64,000 bases of DNA from Caprella mutica (GCA_947561585.1 CANNZV010000845.1:147750-211749), one strand, 5' to 3'; positions 23,061-35,814 are shown, counted from the first letter of the stretch. Numbers and translations: made by a program. The notes: generated from the sequence alone by a model not told the origin.

Positions 23061-24490
23061 AAGAATTCAACAAGATGAATTCTTTTGTTTTGAAATCTGT
23101 TAGTTAAAAGATTGAGAAAAGAGAGCGTATTTTTATTCAAAAGTGACAGAGAAACCTTTAAAAGAAATTATATTTAAAAAATTAAACCATGATTTTCTCT
23201 TTCAGTTGTAATTAAAGAAATTTATCTACCACTGACAGATTTTATTATAATTTTTAAAACTGTGAAGTGACTTTTGTGACACCTTATTTTTTCAAAATCT
23301 AAAACTTTCCATTATTGGGTCAAATTTTGGTACAGTTTTTAATATTTTAGAATGAAGTGAATTAAAGCGACAGGAAAAATGTTAATTTCACTACACATTA
23401 AATAATTTCATGAGAAAGGATTTTTCCCACACATTAAAATATAATTTATTTTGTCGTTGGGATTCACAAGGAAAAATATTGCGATAGAGTACTGATCTGA
23501 ATAGAATGTATGATCAATAGGTTGTTGACAGTAATCCTATTAGATTAATTTTTGGTTAATTTAATATTTCCATCAAGAATTTTTCGACAGTTTAACAAAA
23601 AAATGGGAAAATGGAGCAGGTAGATGGTTGGTAGTGCAATTACATCCTTTTATATTATATTCTATAACATAATATATTTCTCTTCCAAAGCATCAAAAAA
23701 GCAGGTAAGAAATGCCTAAAATTTCATCCCACAAAACCTGACAAATCCTTTTAATTTGCATCAAGAATCATAAGAGTCAGAGTTGTGATGCATAATGGAA
23801 AACCCCAGAAGCGCTAGACCTGCAATGTTCATCTTATATCTTAAAATTAGTTCAGAAATTTCTATAGACAAAAGAGGAGAACAGTAAATTATTCATTGCA
23901 TGATTGTTCTAAGCCCTAAGCAATCATCATTTTATATTATCAGAAATTATGTCTAGGATGCTATATGGTGGGAAATTTTTTGATAGGTTGATATATTTGC
24001 ATATTTTGTTGGTTTAAGTGGACCTAATCACCTGAAGATAATGTTTATTAATTAATAGACGGATTTGAAATTTTCAGGTTGAATGTAACTATTTAAATGA
24101 AGATTTTTTTATTTGTACTACTTTTTCAATTTTGTTCACATCACCAAAATAACATAAAAAATTGTTACTTTCTAAATGCTTCTTCTCCAATACAATTTTT
24201 GACCTAGAATATATTTTTTGTTTCATCTTTTCAGTATTTAGTTGTTTACAAAGATACTAAACTATTTTTCTAAATTCGTCTTAGAAAAATTGTAAAAACA
24301 ACTTTTTGAACTTTAAAAAATGGCCTTTACAAAAAGGCTAAATATATCGATATATATTGTCAAAGAAATGAAAAGCTATAGTATTGCAATACACTCCGAA
24401 TGATACATCAAATAAATGTTGCCCATGTTTTGCATTGCTGAAAAAGTCCAGCTATTCCATTCAAATGTTTGGTTAAGTTTTTCCTATCTT
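23061..24490 (+). repeat. dispersed mariner-associated segment, copy B (non-coding part)
   Basis: Uninterrupted homologue of 12960-16690 and 57260-58680. It serves as the empty reference for several insertions in copy A. The last part (24390-24490) matches 9500-9620. Confidence 0.7.
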
Positions 24491-24665
24491 TTTAATCATA
24501 TAAAACATTATATATTATATAGAATCAATTTTTTATCATCAGTTACAACTGTTAGATATGTATGTTATTTTCAACCAAGTGCATTATAAGAAACTGCAAT
24601 TCTATCTTAAATACATATATTGTCAATACTCAATGATATCTTTCCTAATTTAAAAAAAATACCTG

Positions 24666-24775
24666 CATGGACGATTTTTCCGTGGATGAATTTTCTGGGG
24701 CCTAATTTTCCGTGGATGAAATTTCCGAGGACGAATTTTCCGTGGACGAATTTTCCGTGGACAAATTTTCCTTTC
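24666..24775. repeat. solitary foldback arm: CCGTGGACGAATTTT array
   Basis: Six units of the type CCGTGGACGAATTTT / CCGTGGATGAATTTT ending AAATTTTCCTTTCATCCC. This is the inverse-orientation word of the array at 8452-8556. No near partner arm. Confidence 0.6.
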
Positions 24776-26396
24776 ATCCCTATTTCTCTAATAAACAAAT
24801 CTAATGAGTAGTTTTTTCTAAACATTTTTACTCGTTGCAGTCACAGTCTTTATATTGGTAAGTCTTTTTACTGACCTGATTTTTAACAGCGTACTATACC
24901 ATAGACAAATGAATGATATAATGGATATTGGAAATCAAATTCCACAAAAACCTTGCCGCAAGAATTTTTGTTCAATTTAATACACAATGTAGTTTATCCT
25001 ATTTTTATCCATCGGGAATGCAATTTTCTTAATCAAGTATGGAAATATTTCGAAAACTTATAAAGTGGAGAGTTTCTCTTTTCTTTTCTGGAAGTTATTG
25101 CTATGCATTAAAAAACAAAGTTGTCAAATGTTTCTAACTTCGAGTCTTATTGACTGAGAAGTTACAAATATTCTACATATTCAAAATAAATTTCAGACGA
25201 ATTTGGTTGTGGAGGAATAGGTAAATTATTTTATTTTATGTTAGTTTTTCTTTTATAATTGGTATCAGCGAAAGAATTACGTGATATAAATGTTTATTTT
25301 AAATTTAAAACCTTATACAAAATCAATTTTGTAATAATATGTAAATTTTGTGTTCTGTTGTTACCATCAACTCCCGAGTGGGTTAATATTGCCAGGTGTC
25401 TCTCCACTTTCCTACCCTATAAAATATGCTAATAAATTTACTGCAAGGAAAGCTGAGAAGATAAGGAAGCTTGTATAGTGGATGTTTTTGATGGGAGTCA
25501 GTCAGTTGTTTTATTAGGAACTGTGTGAGGATTTAAGTCTTAAGACAATATAGTTATAATCAATGACATCAATTTCTTGAATATTTAAGTATTATTTGCT
25601 TACATGATTTACCTATCAACATTTTTTTTTAATTTAATGCATATGATTTTTTCTACTCACTGCAGAACAAATATAATTTTTCTGAAATTCTTAAGCATAA
25701 ATGATTTTAAAACTTATTATTTAATTACTTAGATCGAACTTAAGGATTAAGGATTATATAATTCTAAGTAAAGATGAGATATAATAATTTGAATAATATA
25801 TTGTTTATTTGATTAGATTTACATATAATTGAGAAGCATGAGAGATGATAGCAGAGTCAGAGAGTCAACATTCTCTGATTGCCGAGAAAAATATTATGGT
25901 GTTAAGGGTCTTCAACAGAGATATTGGCCAGTGAAGTCAATCTGCATTCAGAATTCGACATCTGAGTAAATATTAGAATGGAGAGACCCCGAACTAACGC
26001 AGTTATTGCACTACTATGAAATCTTTTCCATATTTCCCTCTATATATAGTAGCTTGAGATATATTGGAACACAATATGAAAGTGTTCTGTTGAGTTTTAT
26101 CAATGGCTGCTAACAATCATTCAGTATATATTCAGATCAATTATTTCTCCTTGAACGATTAAATGCATATTTGTTTTTACTGTTTGTTAGGAAATTCTGA
26201 CTACCATATTATTATGGTAAACTCGATCTCAGTTTATAAAGGTGTTATGAAAGAACAATAATAGAAGAGGTTGGACTAAAGTACTAAAATGTTTAGTTTA
26301 TTTATTAAAAGCGGATAATAACTTCATCAACCGTTGTAAAATGATACGTAACATTAGTAATTGTAAAATGTTTTGAAATTTATTTAAAATGGGATT
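24776..26396. other. AT-rich intergenic DNA
   Basis: Nothing recognisable. 25360-25540 is slightly GC-richer with a TATAAAATA motif, but no gene follows. Confidence 0.4.
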
Positions 26397-26641
26397 TGAG
26401 CGGAAAATTTGGTCTCGGAATATTTAGTCTCAGGTATAGATAAAACATATGAATTAGATGTATAGAGGGGCGTTCCGCCCCTCGAAACCCCCTTCCAGGT
26501 CATTAAACAATCATGAAGTGTGCAGTACAACAAACTAGCGGATACAGCAAACTACTTTACCGTCATTTATGATTCTGAGACCAAATTTCCGAGACCGAAT
26601 ATTCAGAGAGCGAAATATCTGAGACCGTAATTTCCGGACAC
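26397..26641. mobile_element. short foldback (GGTCTCGGAATATTT)
   Basis: Left arm CGGAAAATTTGGTCTCGG plus AATATTTAGTCTCAGG. The right arm at 26570-26641 carries the inverse (CTGAGACC, AATTTCCGAGACCG, ATTTCCGGACAC). About 245 bp, no coding content. Target duplication not found. Confidence 0.65.
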
Positions 26642-27111
26642 TTATTAATATAGTATATAACGCACATTCAAATTATTTTTCTAAGATTATTTGCAGGTAT
26701 TATTGAATTTGGATACTTTTATCTTTAAGTAGAATTATAGAGCAACATGCTGTCGGGTCTTTTACATCTTTATTTCAGTTTATCATGAAGTTCTAAACAT
26801 CAAATATTATATCCCTCATATCACTGGTTGTTGAGAAATGAAATAAATGATAACATTTAACAAATTGCATCGTGGGCAAATGCCCTCTTTTTGTACGGCT
26901 GTTTGTGAGACCTAATAAACTGAACTGGAGGGGACCGCCCCCAAGATTTTGAAAAAAATTTATTATTGAAGTTATGGTTCTGAAACCTTGTATGTATATA
27001 TAAAATTGAATTATCTATCGTTTTTGTTCGTGACATTTTTTCGATTAGACCCATAGAAAACGAGTTATTCGAATTTCGAACAAATTTCGAACCATTTTCA
27101 AAAACCTCCAA

Positions 27112-27400
27112 CCTGTTTTTTGGTTAAAGCTAGAGCATTGCGGTTTTTTGCATTCGATTCTCCATACTGATATCTACAATATAATTGACTTTGATTTTTG
27201 ATTTTCAAATGGGTTCTCTAAATTTCGACTTTTTCATAAAAAGTAAACCAAAAATTTTGAAAACAAAATTTTGTCGGAAAAAATTTTCTACAACAAATTT
27301 GAAAATCAAAAATCGAAGTAAATCGTAATGTAGATATCATTATGGAGAATCAAATGCAAAAAACCGCAATGCTCTAGCTCCAATTAAAAAACAGGTGGGA
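27112..27400. mobile_element. inverted-repeat (MITE-like) element
   Basis: About 105 bp containing CTAGAGCATTGCGGTTTTTT and TTGATTTTTGATTTTCAAAT recurs inverted at 27300-27400 with a roughly 85-bp spacer. No coding content. Confidence 0.7.
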
Positions 27401-28531
27401 TGTTTTGAATTACAAGATTTGTAGATATCAAAATTAGTAGGAATTTCCTTTCAAAGTTTGATGATCTGACACGCAGCGTCCATCCACTTCGAAGGTTTAG
27501 GGGCAACTGGCTAATCTCTCTTTGCATTCATTGGTGTGGGCGTGCTACACGGGTATGTTAGATACCAGATATAGCGATATAATTAATTATTACGAATTAT
27601 AATTGGCTGAGAGATGGTTTTTAGAGTACATATTGACTCCCTACCCCCCGGCCCACTTTTCCCTTTCTCCCCCTCTCCCCAGGGGGTTAGAGTTATACGA
27701 GACTTCTGATATTTTGCACACACTATAAGAAGGTTATAGAGCAACTATTTACACAATAAAAAAATTACGATATTTCTTCGGGGGGCGGTGTCCTGAAAGT
27801 TTGTACAGGTAACTAATTTGACGGCATCACACTACCTTAGTCATGCTTCTGTTATATCATCTGTAAAACTGACGGTATGTAAGGATTTTTAGAAGAATCG
27901 TATGTTTTTGTTCAACTCATTTTGTGTTTTTCACCACTGTTAGTAGATTGAGTATTGTCGTGATGGTGAATCGTTCAACCGAAAAATAGCGCCGCTTCAT
28001 AATTACACGATCTTATTAATAAGATGTAAGGGATTAGATTATATGTATTCTCACTTTTTATCTACTAGCAATCACCGCAAATTGGTTGAATAGTGTTGTA
28101 GAGCTGCTTAAATGTAGGTTAAGGATTTATTCAGGATAGTGTATTTCATTATGTACAGTATTCATCATGTATATATCAAATTTTGTGCTTCTGAGGTTAT
28201 GGTGTTAACTCGCTGAGACCACAAGTTTAAGACATTCTCACGCCTTTTTTTTTATTTTTTTTATTGTTCGATGCATGCATTTGTTTTCGCTCGTAGTTTT
28301 TTAGACAATTAATATACAATTGTTGAGGTGAAGCCATCATGTATTTAATGATAGAGTTCACTTGTACATACTCTGAGAAAAAATCTGAACGATCAGGTTG
28401 TAACGATGCACCTAAGTGTCTCTAATTATAATCTTTCATCGATTTGCACACTTATTCAAAGTGTATCACACTGGAAAGCAGGTATAAATGAGTGCATTGC
28501 ACCGACACCGAAAAACTTTCAAGCTCTTGAT
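27401..28531. other. intergenic DNA
   Basis: No gene recognised. A pyrimidine-rich stretch lies at 27630-27680. Confidence 0.4.
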
Positions 28532-28540
28532 ATAAATCAG

Positions 28541-29710
28541 GTGTGCAGACGTTCCTTCGAAAGACGTTTTGTCGACAGACATTTCGTCGACAGACCTTTC
28601 GTTTACAAGACGTTTCGTCGACAATACTTTTCGGCCACAAGACGTTTCGTCGACAAATTTTTGTTTTGTGAAGTGGATATTTACACACACTAATGTTACA
28701 AAACATGTACTTAAACAGAATAATGTATCAAACGATCAAATTATATAATTAAATAATGGTAAGGAGGAAAACTATTAAATGAATTTCAATCGTTTTTCTA
28801 CTTCAATACTAAGCCAAAACTATTCAAAAATAACAAATTATTTTAAAGTAATTTAATAATTTTGGGTCGAGTTTGCGTAATTTAGGTTTCATAAGATTTA
28901 TATTGTCGGATTTGTAATTGACAAGTCACTTTCAGTCGGTAAATTCCCACTTCTCGACTACTGCAGGTTTTCTGTAACTAAGTGGTATTCCTAGATTGAA
29001 AGTCAAGATTTTATATAAAAAATTCACCGTTGTATGTTTATCGATACTTAGGTTATTGTTATACCAAAAAGTGATTCTTTGAAACCAGTAGTTGGCTTTA
29101 AAGTAGAAAATGTCCAGAATTATCGAACGATATCCCATTTTCGAATATTGATCCTGTGAGAAAAAAAAATTAAAATCATCTCCAGGCTCTAAGAAACATA
29201 TAAATTTATTACATAATATTGTAGAACTAATATATTATTTTAATATTATATGACACCTCTACATAAGCCAACTTGGCAAGATACTAATAGACAGTTGTGA
29301 TTCGAGGCTACTTATAGACAAAGAATTAAATCTAAGAATGTTCTTTGTGTGTGGTTCCAGTCATTTAGATTTCAATGATTTCATTATTTGATGTGATATA
29401 TTTTTTAGCTTTGTCTTGCATATATAATTTTTCAAATTACTTTGAAATAGTTGGTTATTTTTGAGTAGTTCTGGTTTACTGTTAAAGTAGAAAAACGATC
29501 GAAATATATTTAATAGTTTTCCTCCTTACCATTATTCTATTTTGAATTTGATCGTTTGATACATTATTCTGTCAGAGTACATGTTTGAAACATAAGAGTG
29601 TGTTAATATCCCATTTACGAAAATTTGTCGACGAAACGTCTTGTCGACGAAATGTCTGTCGACGAAACGTCTTGTCGACGAAATGTCTATCGACGAAACA
29701 TCTTGCAACC
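28541..29710. mobile_element. foldback element with GTCGACGAAACGTCTT arms and 9-bp target duplication
   Basis: Left arm (28548-28655) is a tandem array of GACGTTTCGTCGACA words; the right arm (29622-29706) is the inverse (GTCGACGAAACGTCTT). The element is flanked by a perfect 9-bp direct repeat ATAAATCAG (28532-28540 and 29711-29719). Ends read GTGTGCAGACG and, reverse-complemented, GGTTGCAAGATG. The interior (about 960 bp) has no recognisable protein. A 9-bp duplication fits Mutator-like (MULE) transposition. Confidence 0.9.
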
Positions 29711-29719
29711 ATAAATCAG

Positions 29720-30382
29720 TATGTGAAAATAATAATAGATGCCCTGAAGTGACTTGCAATAGATTAAGGGGAGAAACTGAGAAAAGTTTTTTTGAGTAAA
29801 AAGCGAAATTTAAGTTTGTGTTATAATTAGAATGTTACTCTCAGAGATGAATTGACCAATTTAGATATATTCTTGATAAGTTATAAGATACTAATTAGTA
29901 AGATTGATCAACTTGATTTAAAAAAAAATCATCAAACTTGATCATGTTTAATTTACAGAGTCTTCCTTATTAAAAAAAATACCAAATTGCTTTGAGAAGA
30001 AGTGTCTTGCGCAAATATAAAAAAATCCTGCAAGGTAATTTGCATATAATTCCCAATTACTACCTTAAGGAGAAAATGACTCTATTTTATATTCTACCAA
30101 GCATGTTTTACAAATTGGAAGCTTAGCTGTTATCCAAAGTATTATCAGGTGGAGTGACACGAAATTGGGATTTCGTGGATATGTTGGCAGTTTGTTGAAT
30201 GTTGATGTGTGTCATGAATGAGCATTAACGAATACGAAAATGAATATTAACATATACAGTATTAATTATGAAACTCTAAATTGATTAGGTAAACTATTGT
30301 GGATGTTATTTGTTAGTTATACTGTATTTGAAGAGACTTATAGCCAAATGAATCCAGTACTGCTGCAGTAAGTACAGTAGAA
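29720..30382. other. AT-rich intergenic DNA
   Basis: No gene or repeat recognised. Confidence 0.4.
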
Positions 30383-30714
30383 ACAAAGATATTATACTAC
30401 AACAAGATACACTTCTCTCGATAATTTGTGTTTTAAAAAGCGCTACCTGGATTCGAAAGTGGGAACTAAAGCAGCAATAACATTTGGTGTTGGTCATCAC
30501 TTTGTTTCTCTTTTATCTAGCTGTATCTATTTTAACCGATGTAAAGCTTAATTTTCCAGTAAAATAATCTTCATTAATGAATGAAATAAAAGTTAGAATA
30601 TTATTAAACAACCAAATGTTCTTATTTCTGTAGTTCCCGCTTTCAAATTCAGGTGGCACTTTTTAAAACAGAAATTGTCGAGAGTAGTGTTTCTTGTTGT
30701 AGTATAATATCTTA
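30383..30714. mobile_element. inverted-repeat (MITE-like) element
   Basis: About 110-bp arms containing GATATTATACTACAACAAGA and TTTTAAAAAGCGCTACCTG are inverted at 30605-30714, with roughly 100 bp between. The ends could be TA-flanked (Tc1/mariner-like), but the palindromic flank makes this uncertain. Confidence 0.7.
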
Positions 30715-30929
30715 TGTAGAAAGTAGACATAATACATGGTATAATAATTGATTTATGTCTGTAATATTTTGATTATTCTTTTCATCAATATTTCATTTCA
30801 TACAGTTTAAGAAAATTTTCCCGGTAACTAGTGTCAATTAGCCACAGTTTGACAGAAATCTGTTCAGTATGCAGTGCCAATTCCCAATCTTTACTTTGGC
30901 AGTATCTCACTAACCCACGTAGCAAAATT

Positions 30930-31345
30930 TATTGGGACAATATTGCCCCAACATTGTGTCCAATATTGAGGCAATATCAGTCCCAATATTGCCCCAATAC
31001 TCGGATTTGTAATCCTGGTGCAATATTGTGTACAGTGTTGCCCCAATATTAACCACAATATTGCCCCAATATTGGGGTGATATTGAGACAGTATTGCCCC
31101 AATATTGGGACAGTATTGTCCCAATATTGTATATAAGTACTGCACAATATTGGGGCAATATTTTGTACATTATTTCCCCAATATTGACTACAATATTGCT
31201 CCAATATTGGGACAGTATTGTATTTTATTACTACACAATATTGTGATAACATTGGGTTTGTTATTACTCCAATATTACCATAACTTTGGGTCAATATTTA
31301 ATACTGACCAGTATTGTAGTTTAGTACTACACAATATTAAAAGTA
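30930..31345. repeat. left subterminal array of CCCCAATATTGGGG words
   Basis: About 25 occurrences of CCCCAATATTG/CAATATTGGGG, many as perfect palindromes, spaced roughly 15-25 bp apart. Such arrays are known transposase-binding regions in plant CACTA elements; that role here is inferred. The open frames in this stretch are artefacts. Confidence 0.85.
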
Positions 31346-32155
31346 AGAGATCCATCATCTGGTTTTTGATAATATGAAGAGCTGTAACAATTTTAAAATT
31401 AGATAAATTATGAAAAAAATGGTAGCTATTTAAATAATTCAAAAAATATAAACATTGATGGATTCAAGTAAGTAATTCATGTTGCAATACTTACACTTAT
31501 CAAGTGAAATATATCTAGCGATGTGTGATTTCATGAAGAAACTGCTTGTAGTTCAGTTAAGAGATGTACACAAATAACAACAGACAAGGTACCATGGATC
31601 TCAATAGGTTACATCATGAGCACCAAGGCTGTTAATCAGTGAATGTACATCATCTTACATTTATCTCTCCTGCAGTAGGACTATCGATGTCATATCAAGG
31701 TGTTGAGTAAGCTGTAGCTACATTCGCCATTCTATTTGCTGTTTAGTAGTAAGGGTCATGACTGAAATAATAAGGATAATTAACATTTAGATCTTCATTA
31801 AGGATTAAAAAATAAATAAAGTAGTACAAGGAGCATTTCCACCAACACCTTACACATGAAAAATAGTTTAAACTGTTATCACTATTCAGTTAAATAAAAG
31901 TATTTAATAAAAACAAAATACTATTTTTCATGCTATGAGGTACTCCTATTCGTTTGGTCGCTGACCTTTTAAATGGAGGTCTCACCTTGTTGTACTAAAA
32001 GCTAGCAACAACAAAGTCCTAGTATAACCATATAAAATAAACAACATCCTTTGAATTAAATAATAAATAATAAGATATCCATTTAAGTTAAACAGTCTTC
32101 TATGGTAATTCACTAATTCTTTTAATCTACTTCTCTAAACATAACTGCTCCTCAT
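31346..32155. other. non-coding interior of the 11.1-kb element
   Basis: Likely 3-prime flank of the DUF4806 gene (minus strand). No other feature recognised. Confidence 0.4.
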
Positions 32156-32394
32156 TTACATTTCTTCCTCATTATGCTCCTCCCTACTTATTTCCTCTTC
32201 ATTGCTCTTCTCTCTAATCCTTTCTCCCTCATTAGCAACCTCTTCATCTTCTTCCCCCTCTGCACTAGCTCCTCTCTCACCAAACTTTTTCCTCTTGGCC
32301 AGTCTGTCTTTAGCTTGAGTTAGACTAACTGCAATGAATTTGTTGATCTCTGATAGAGGAGCAGTCTTGCCAAAAGGAGAAGCTTTAGCTGCCT
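32156..32394 (-). CDS. DUF4806 gene, 3-prime exon
   Basis: Read on the minus strand, an acceptor (TCCATTCCAG before 32394) opens a frame in the phase left by the donor of the upstream exon, restoring a GAG codon at the join. The exon encodes about 79 residues. These start EAAKASPFGKTAPLSEINKF, the usual C-terminal flank of DUF4806 proteins, pass through a basic stretch KDRLAKRKK and end in a strongly acidic tail before TAA at 32156-32158. The function of DUF4806 proteins is unknown. They are frequent in invertebrate genomes, and the N-terminal part is a predicted small globular domain. The intron (32395-34674) is filled with hAT elements. Confidence 0.75.
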
Positions 32395-32561
32395 CTGGAA
32401 TGGATTGAAAAAATATTTATACAGCTTAAAATATATGGATTGTAATTTAAATAAAATTTAGACATCTGTTTCGTTATAGTTTGTGGTTTTGGTAGCTACT
32501 TGATATCAGCAAAATTTGATCAATACTTATAAATTCAATAAAAAAACTATTAAGTATGAAC

Positions 32562-32890
32562 CAGGGCTGTGGAGTCGGAGTTGTAGAGTCGGAGTCAAAG
32601 CTTTTATGGAGTCGGAGTCAGGAGTCGAAAATTTGTACGACTCCCAACTCCAAGCTATAGATATAAGTCACAAAAATTTAAGTCCATTTTATTTGTTGTT
32701 CATCATGTTAAATATCTCATAAGAACTAATAATCACTCATAAATATGAATTAAATCAATATTTAAAGTCTAACCATTCAAATGACTCAATATTGCTAATA
32801 AAAATACTGTAGAACTGTTTGTTGGAGTCGGAGAAATTCTTTATAAAGGAGTCGGAGTTGAACATTTTATGTACCGACTCCGCAGCCCTG
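32562..32890. mobile_element. hAT MITE (CAGGGCTGTGGAGTCGGAG)
   Basis: Termini CAGGGCTGTGGAGTCGGAG and GACTCCGCAGCCCTG are inverted. Perfect 8-bp target duplication GTATGAAC (32554-32561, 32891-32898). 329 bp, lying inside the DUF4806 intron. Confidence 0.95.
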
Positions 32891-32925
32891 GTATGAACGA
32901 AGATAAAACAATTGATAAAAATTTA

Positions 32926-34538
32926 GGGATGGGACGAAGTATCGGCATTTTTGAAGAGTATCGGCAATGGTATCGGTATCGGCTTTTATTAAAAAGTATC
33001 GGCCGATACTGTTATTATTATTATTTAAATTTTATTCATTTAGTAAATTTACTTTTTTTATTATTAAATTTTTATTATTATATAGCCATAAATGAAATAA
33101 ATTATTAAAAAATCATTATAAGTACCAATCTAATAATTGACCAACTACCTACTAGAGTTTTCAGTGTAATTTTTATTTATTTATTATGACACGAATGAAA
33201 TAATTAATACAAATTTTAATGTATATACATAATCTACCAATATGTGTTCAAGTTTGACTATAAATTCGAAATAAGAATTATTCAGCTACTGTTGTCCATT
33301 TAAGCACTTATATATGACAAGTATCACAAGATGATAACACATATCATAAAAGTTATCTATCTAATACCAATGCATTTCAATTTATGTGAAATATGTAAAT
33401 CACTTCATGCTATATATACTATGTACATTGATAGATCATTACTGTGTTAGTTTTATGAGTTAGAACTATATTAAACATACAATAATAATTGACTATCAAT
33501 AACTCATTAAGTATCAACAAGTTTTATAAATATAACTTGAAAAACTGCAAGCATCGGTATCAGCAAAAATCAGCATTTTTTTTAAAGTGTTGGTATCGGC
33601 ACTCGTTGCGAAGAAATGGTATCAGCAAGTATCGGCATCGGTTGATTTTGTAAAGTATCGGTATGGGAAATTTTTTTGGTATCTTCCCATCCAGGGTGGT
33701 TTGGTTTAAACCCAGCTAAAAAAACATGGTTTATTTGGTTTTTATGGTTATTTTTTTTTTATCCTTAGAAGCTCTAAAATCATTTTTAATTTATCAGAAA
33801 TCATCAATATTATATTCATATCAGTTAAAATAGTTTCATTAAAGCATATGAATATATTATGTAGCTATATAAAATAAAATAAGTTAATCTTAGTAGTGCA
33901 ATTTTTTCATGAAAGACATTAAAATTTAAAACCAAAGGAAAATAGAAATATGGACAGGGTTTCTCTAATAATTTCTCCTCACCATATTGTATTATTATCA
34001 TTTCATAAAAATATTTTACACAGTGTTTTAGTAAATATTAAAATATAGTCTTGAGTCACACTGTGATATTCATTTGCTAATATATTATATTTTAATTTGA
34101 ACATCTACATTTGAAATGAATATCAATGGAAATATAAGAATTTTGAATCTAGCTATGTTATTTAAAACTTGATCTTTGAATTTTTTAAGAGCTTATTAAA
34201 GTAGACTAGCAGCTAAAAATTATTCATGAATTGGTAGTAAAATGTTACATAGCATCTGCATTAATTAATTTCTTCATAATTTATCTCAAATAAATCTATT
34301 TTTTTCCATAATTTACCAAAATATGAATGATGTTTTGTAATGTTAATCATGTACAGTGATCAGTTATGAACTAATAAGTATCTATATGCACTTTTATTAA
34401 ATAATTACATATGAAAACCAAATGAAATAATAAACCAATAGAAACCAAATAAACCATGGTTTATTTTTTTTTTCAAAAATACCATTGGTTTTTTTTTCAG
34501 AAAAACTATTGGTTTTTAACAACCCTGGTTACATCCCC
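32926..34538. mobile_element. hAT-like element with TATCGG arrays, interrupted by a second hAT
   Basis: Left end GGGATGGGACGAAGTATCGG with GTATCGGTATCGG words; right part has CAAGTATCGGCATCGGTTG and TCTTCCCATC, then resumes as CATCCCC after the nested insert at 33692-34527. The interior is AT-rich without coding sequence. Target duplication is uncertain (AT-rich flanks). Confidence 0.65.
33692..34527. mobile_element. nested hAT-like element (CAGGGTGGTTTGGTTTAAACC)
   Basis: Starts CAGGGTGGTTTGGTTTAAAC and ends GGTTTTTAACAACCCTG, with words GGTTTATTTGGTTT at both sides. The flanking 8-mers TTCCCATC and GTTACATC agree at five positions, a decayed duplication at best. It sits in the right terminus of the element at 32926-34538. 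Confidence 0.65.
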
Positions 34539-34674
34539 AAATAAAATTACTCAATGAGAGATCCTATACATGAGATTAAGTTAGGTAAATATATATTAAA
34601 ACCTAAATAAATCCATAGTTATTGTATCATTTATTCTGACATGCAGCTAATCTATTACATTGAAGATAGCTTAC

Positions 34675-35537
34675 CTTGGATACAGGAGCACAGCTTTAAA
34701 TCTTTAAATGCCAACTTGTCACATTTTCCTTGCAATGAGTATAGAACAGCTACTTCACTTGAGATAGAATTTTTAACCATGTTGTTAATGGTACTCCTCA
34801 ATTGTGACCCGCCAAAATTGGATAAGTTCATTTTCATATTGTCCATTTCATTTTCATTGAGAAGTACTTTTTCCAGCAATTGCAGTTCATGTTGTGATTT
34901 TGCTGGCAACTTAGGTATTTTACTGGAGCTATTAATGATAGAAGTAGAACTGTTTTTTTTTAATCATTTTTTTCATCACTTGCACTTCCTCTCTGAGCTC
35001 CATAATTACTTTATGCAATTCAAGAACAGCCTTGAATAATCTCTCATAATTTTTTTCATTTTTGTTTAGCTTTTCCATCACTTCATTGGTAGAACTGTTG
35101 TTGCTCATCATAATAGGTCTCGATTCCAATGGAAGGGGAAGAGAATTAGATGTATGAATATCTGATCTATGAGCAATTTTCTTTTTCTTCTGGGGAGGTG
35201 GTTGAGGAATATCATCATCACTAGGTGTTGATTCTCTTATTGCTGCCACACCAGTATCTGACTCCCCATCCGTGTTTTCGCTACATGTTAAATAGACTGC
35301 TTCTTGACATTTTTCTCTCATCTCTTGATAAGAGTTTGCTTCAAAAAATATTTTGCACTTGAAGAGACTCCAAGTCAATTTTGGAGGATGGAGGGTCTTG
35401 ATTAAATTAGTAAGCCCACCTTTATTTAGCTTATCTGGCCAATAACATAAGGTCTGACCTTTAATACTTTTAATCCACGAGGTTGGAATCCCTTCCACAC
35501 TATTATCAACATCAAAGTTGACTATTTGATAAGACAT
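34675..35537 (-). CDS. DUF4806 gene, 5-prime exon (one-base frameshift)
   Basis: The minus-strand ATG at 35537 opens the N-terminal domain typical of DUF4806 proteins: residues 1-90 with PTSWIKS, CYWPDK, P.LTWSLFKCKIFFEANSY and REKCQEAVYLTCS. A linker with a KKKKK basic run and a coiled-coil-like segment (about residues 155-190) follow. The frame then breaks at a run of nine A (plus-strand T run at 34952-34960). With eight A the frame would run on into PKLPAKSQHELQLLEKVL and GGSQLRSTINNMV, then LKLCSCIQG: the DUF4806 core. The exon ends at a consensus donor CAAG/GTAAGC (boundary 34675/34674). The break may be a real mutation or a homopolymer error. The gene is divergently spaced from nothing else; it lies on the same strand as the transposase, 3.5 kb downstream. 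Confidence 0.75.
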
Positions 35538-35814
35538 TTTGATATATATATTTTAATTCTACAAAGTTTCTGGAAAATATGATATTAAACAAACAATTTC
35601 ATCTATATAAATAAATTGAATTATTAAAATGAATTCTTGCAAAATGTTAGATATTTTCCAGATTTTTAGGAAATATCACTGCATCAGTTGATAATCAGCA
35701 GAGTCCATTGCACCAGATAGAAACTGATATGCAACATTATTTTCATCCTATTCTCTGTTACAAATTGAATCAATAATTATACTTGTTCACATGCCAGATT
35801 GCCTTTGATAGAAA

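Noticed and set aside
26857..27111. 84-codon minus-strand frame
   Set aside because: No recognisable domain; overlaps the arm of an inverted-repeat element.
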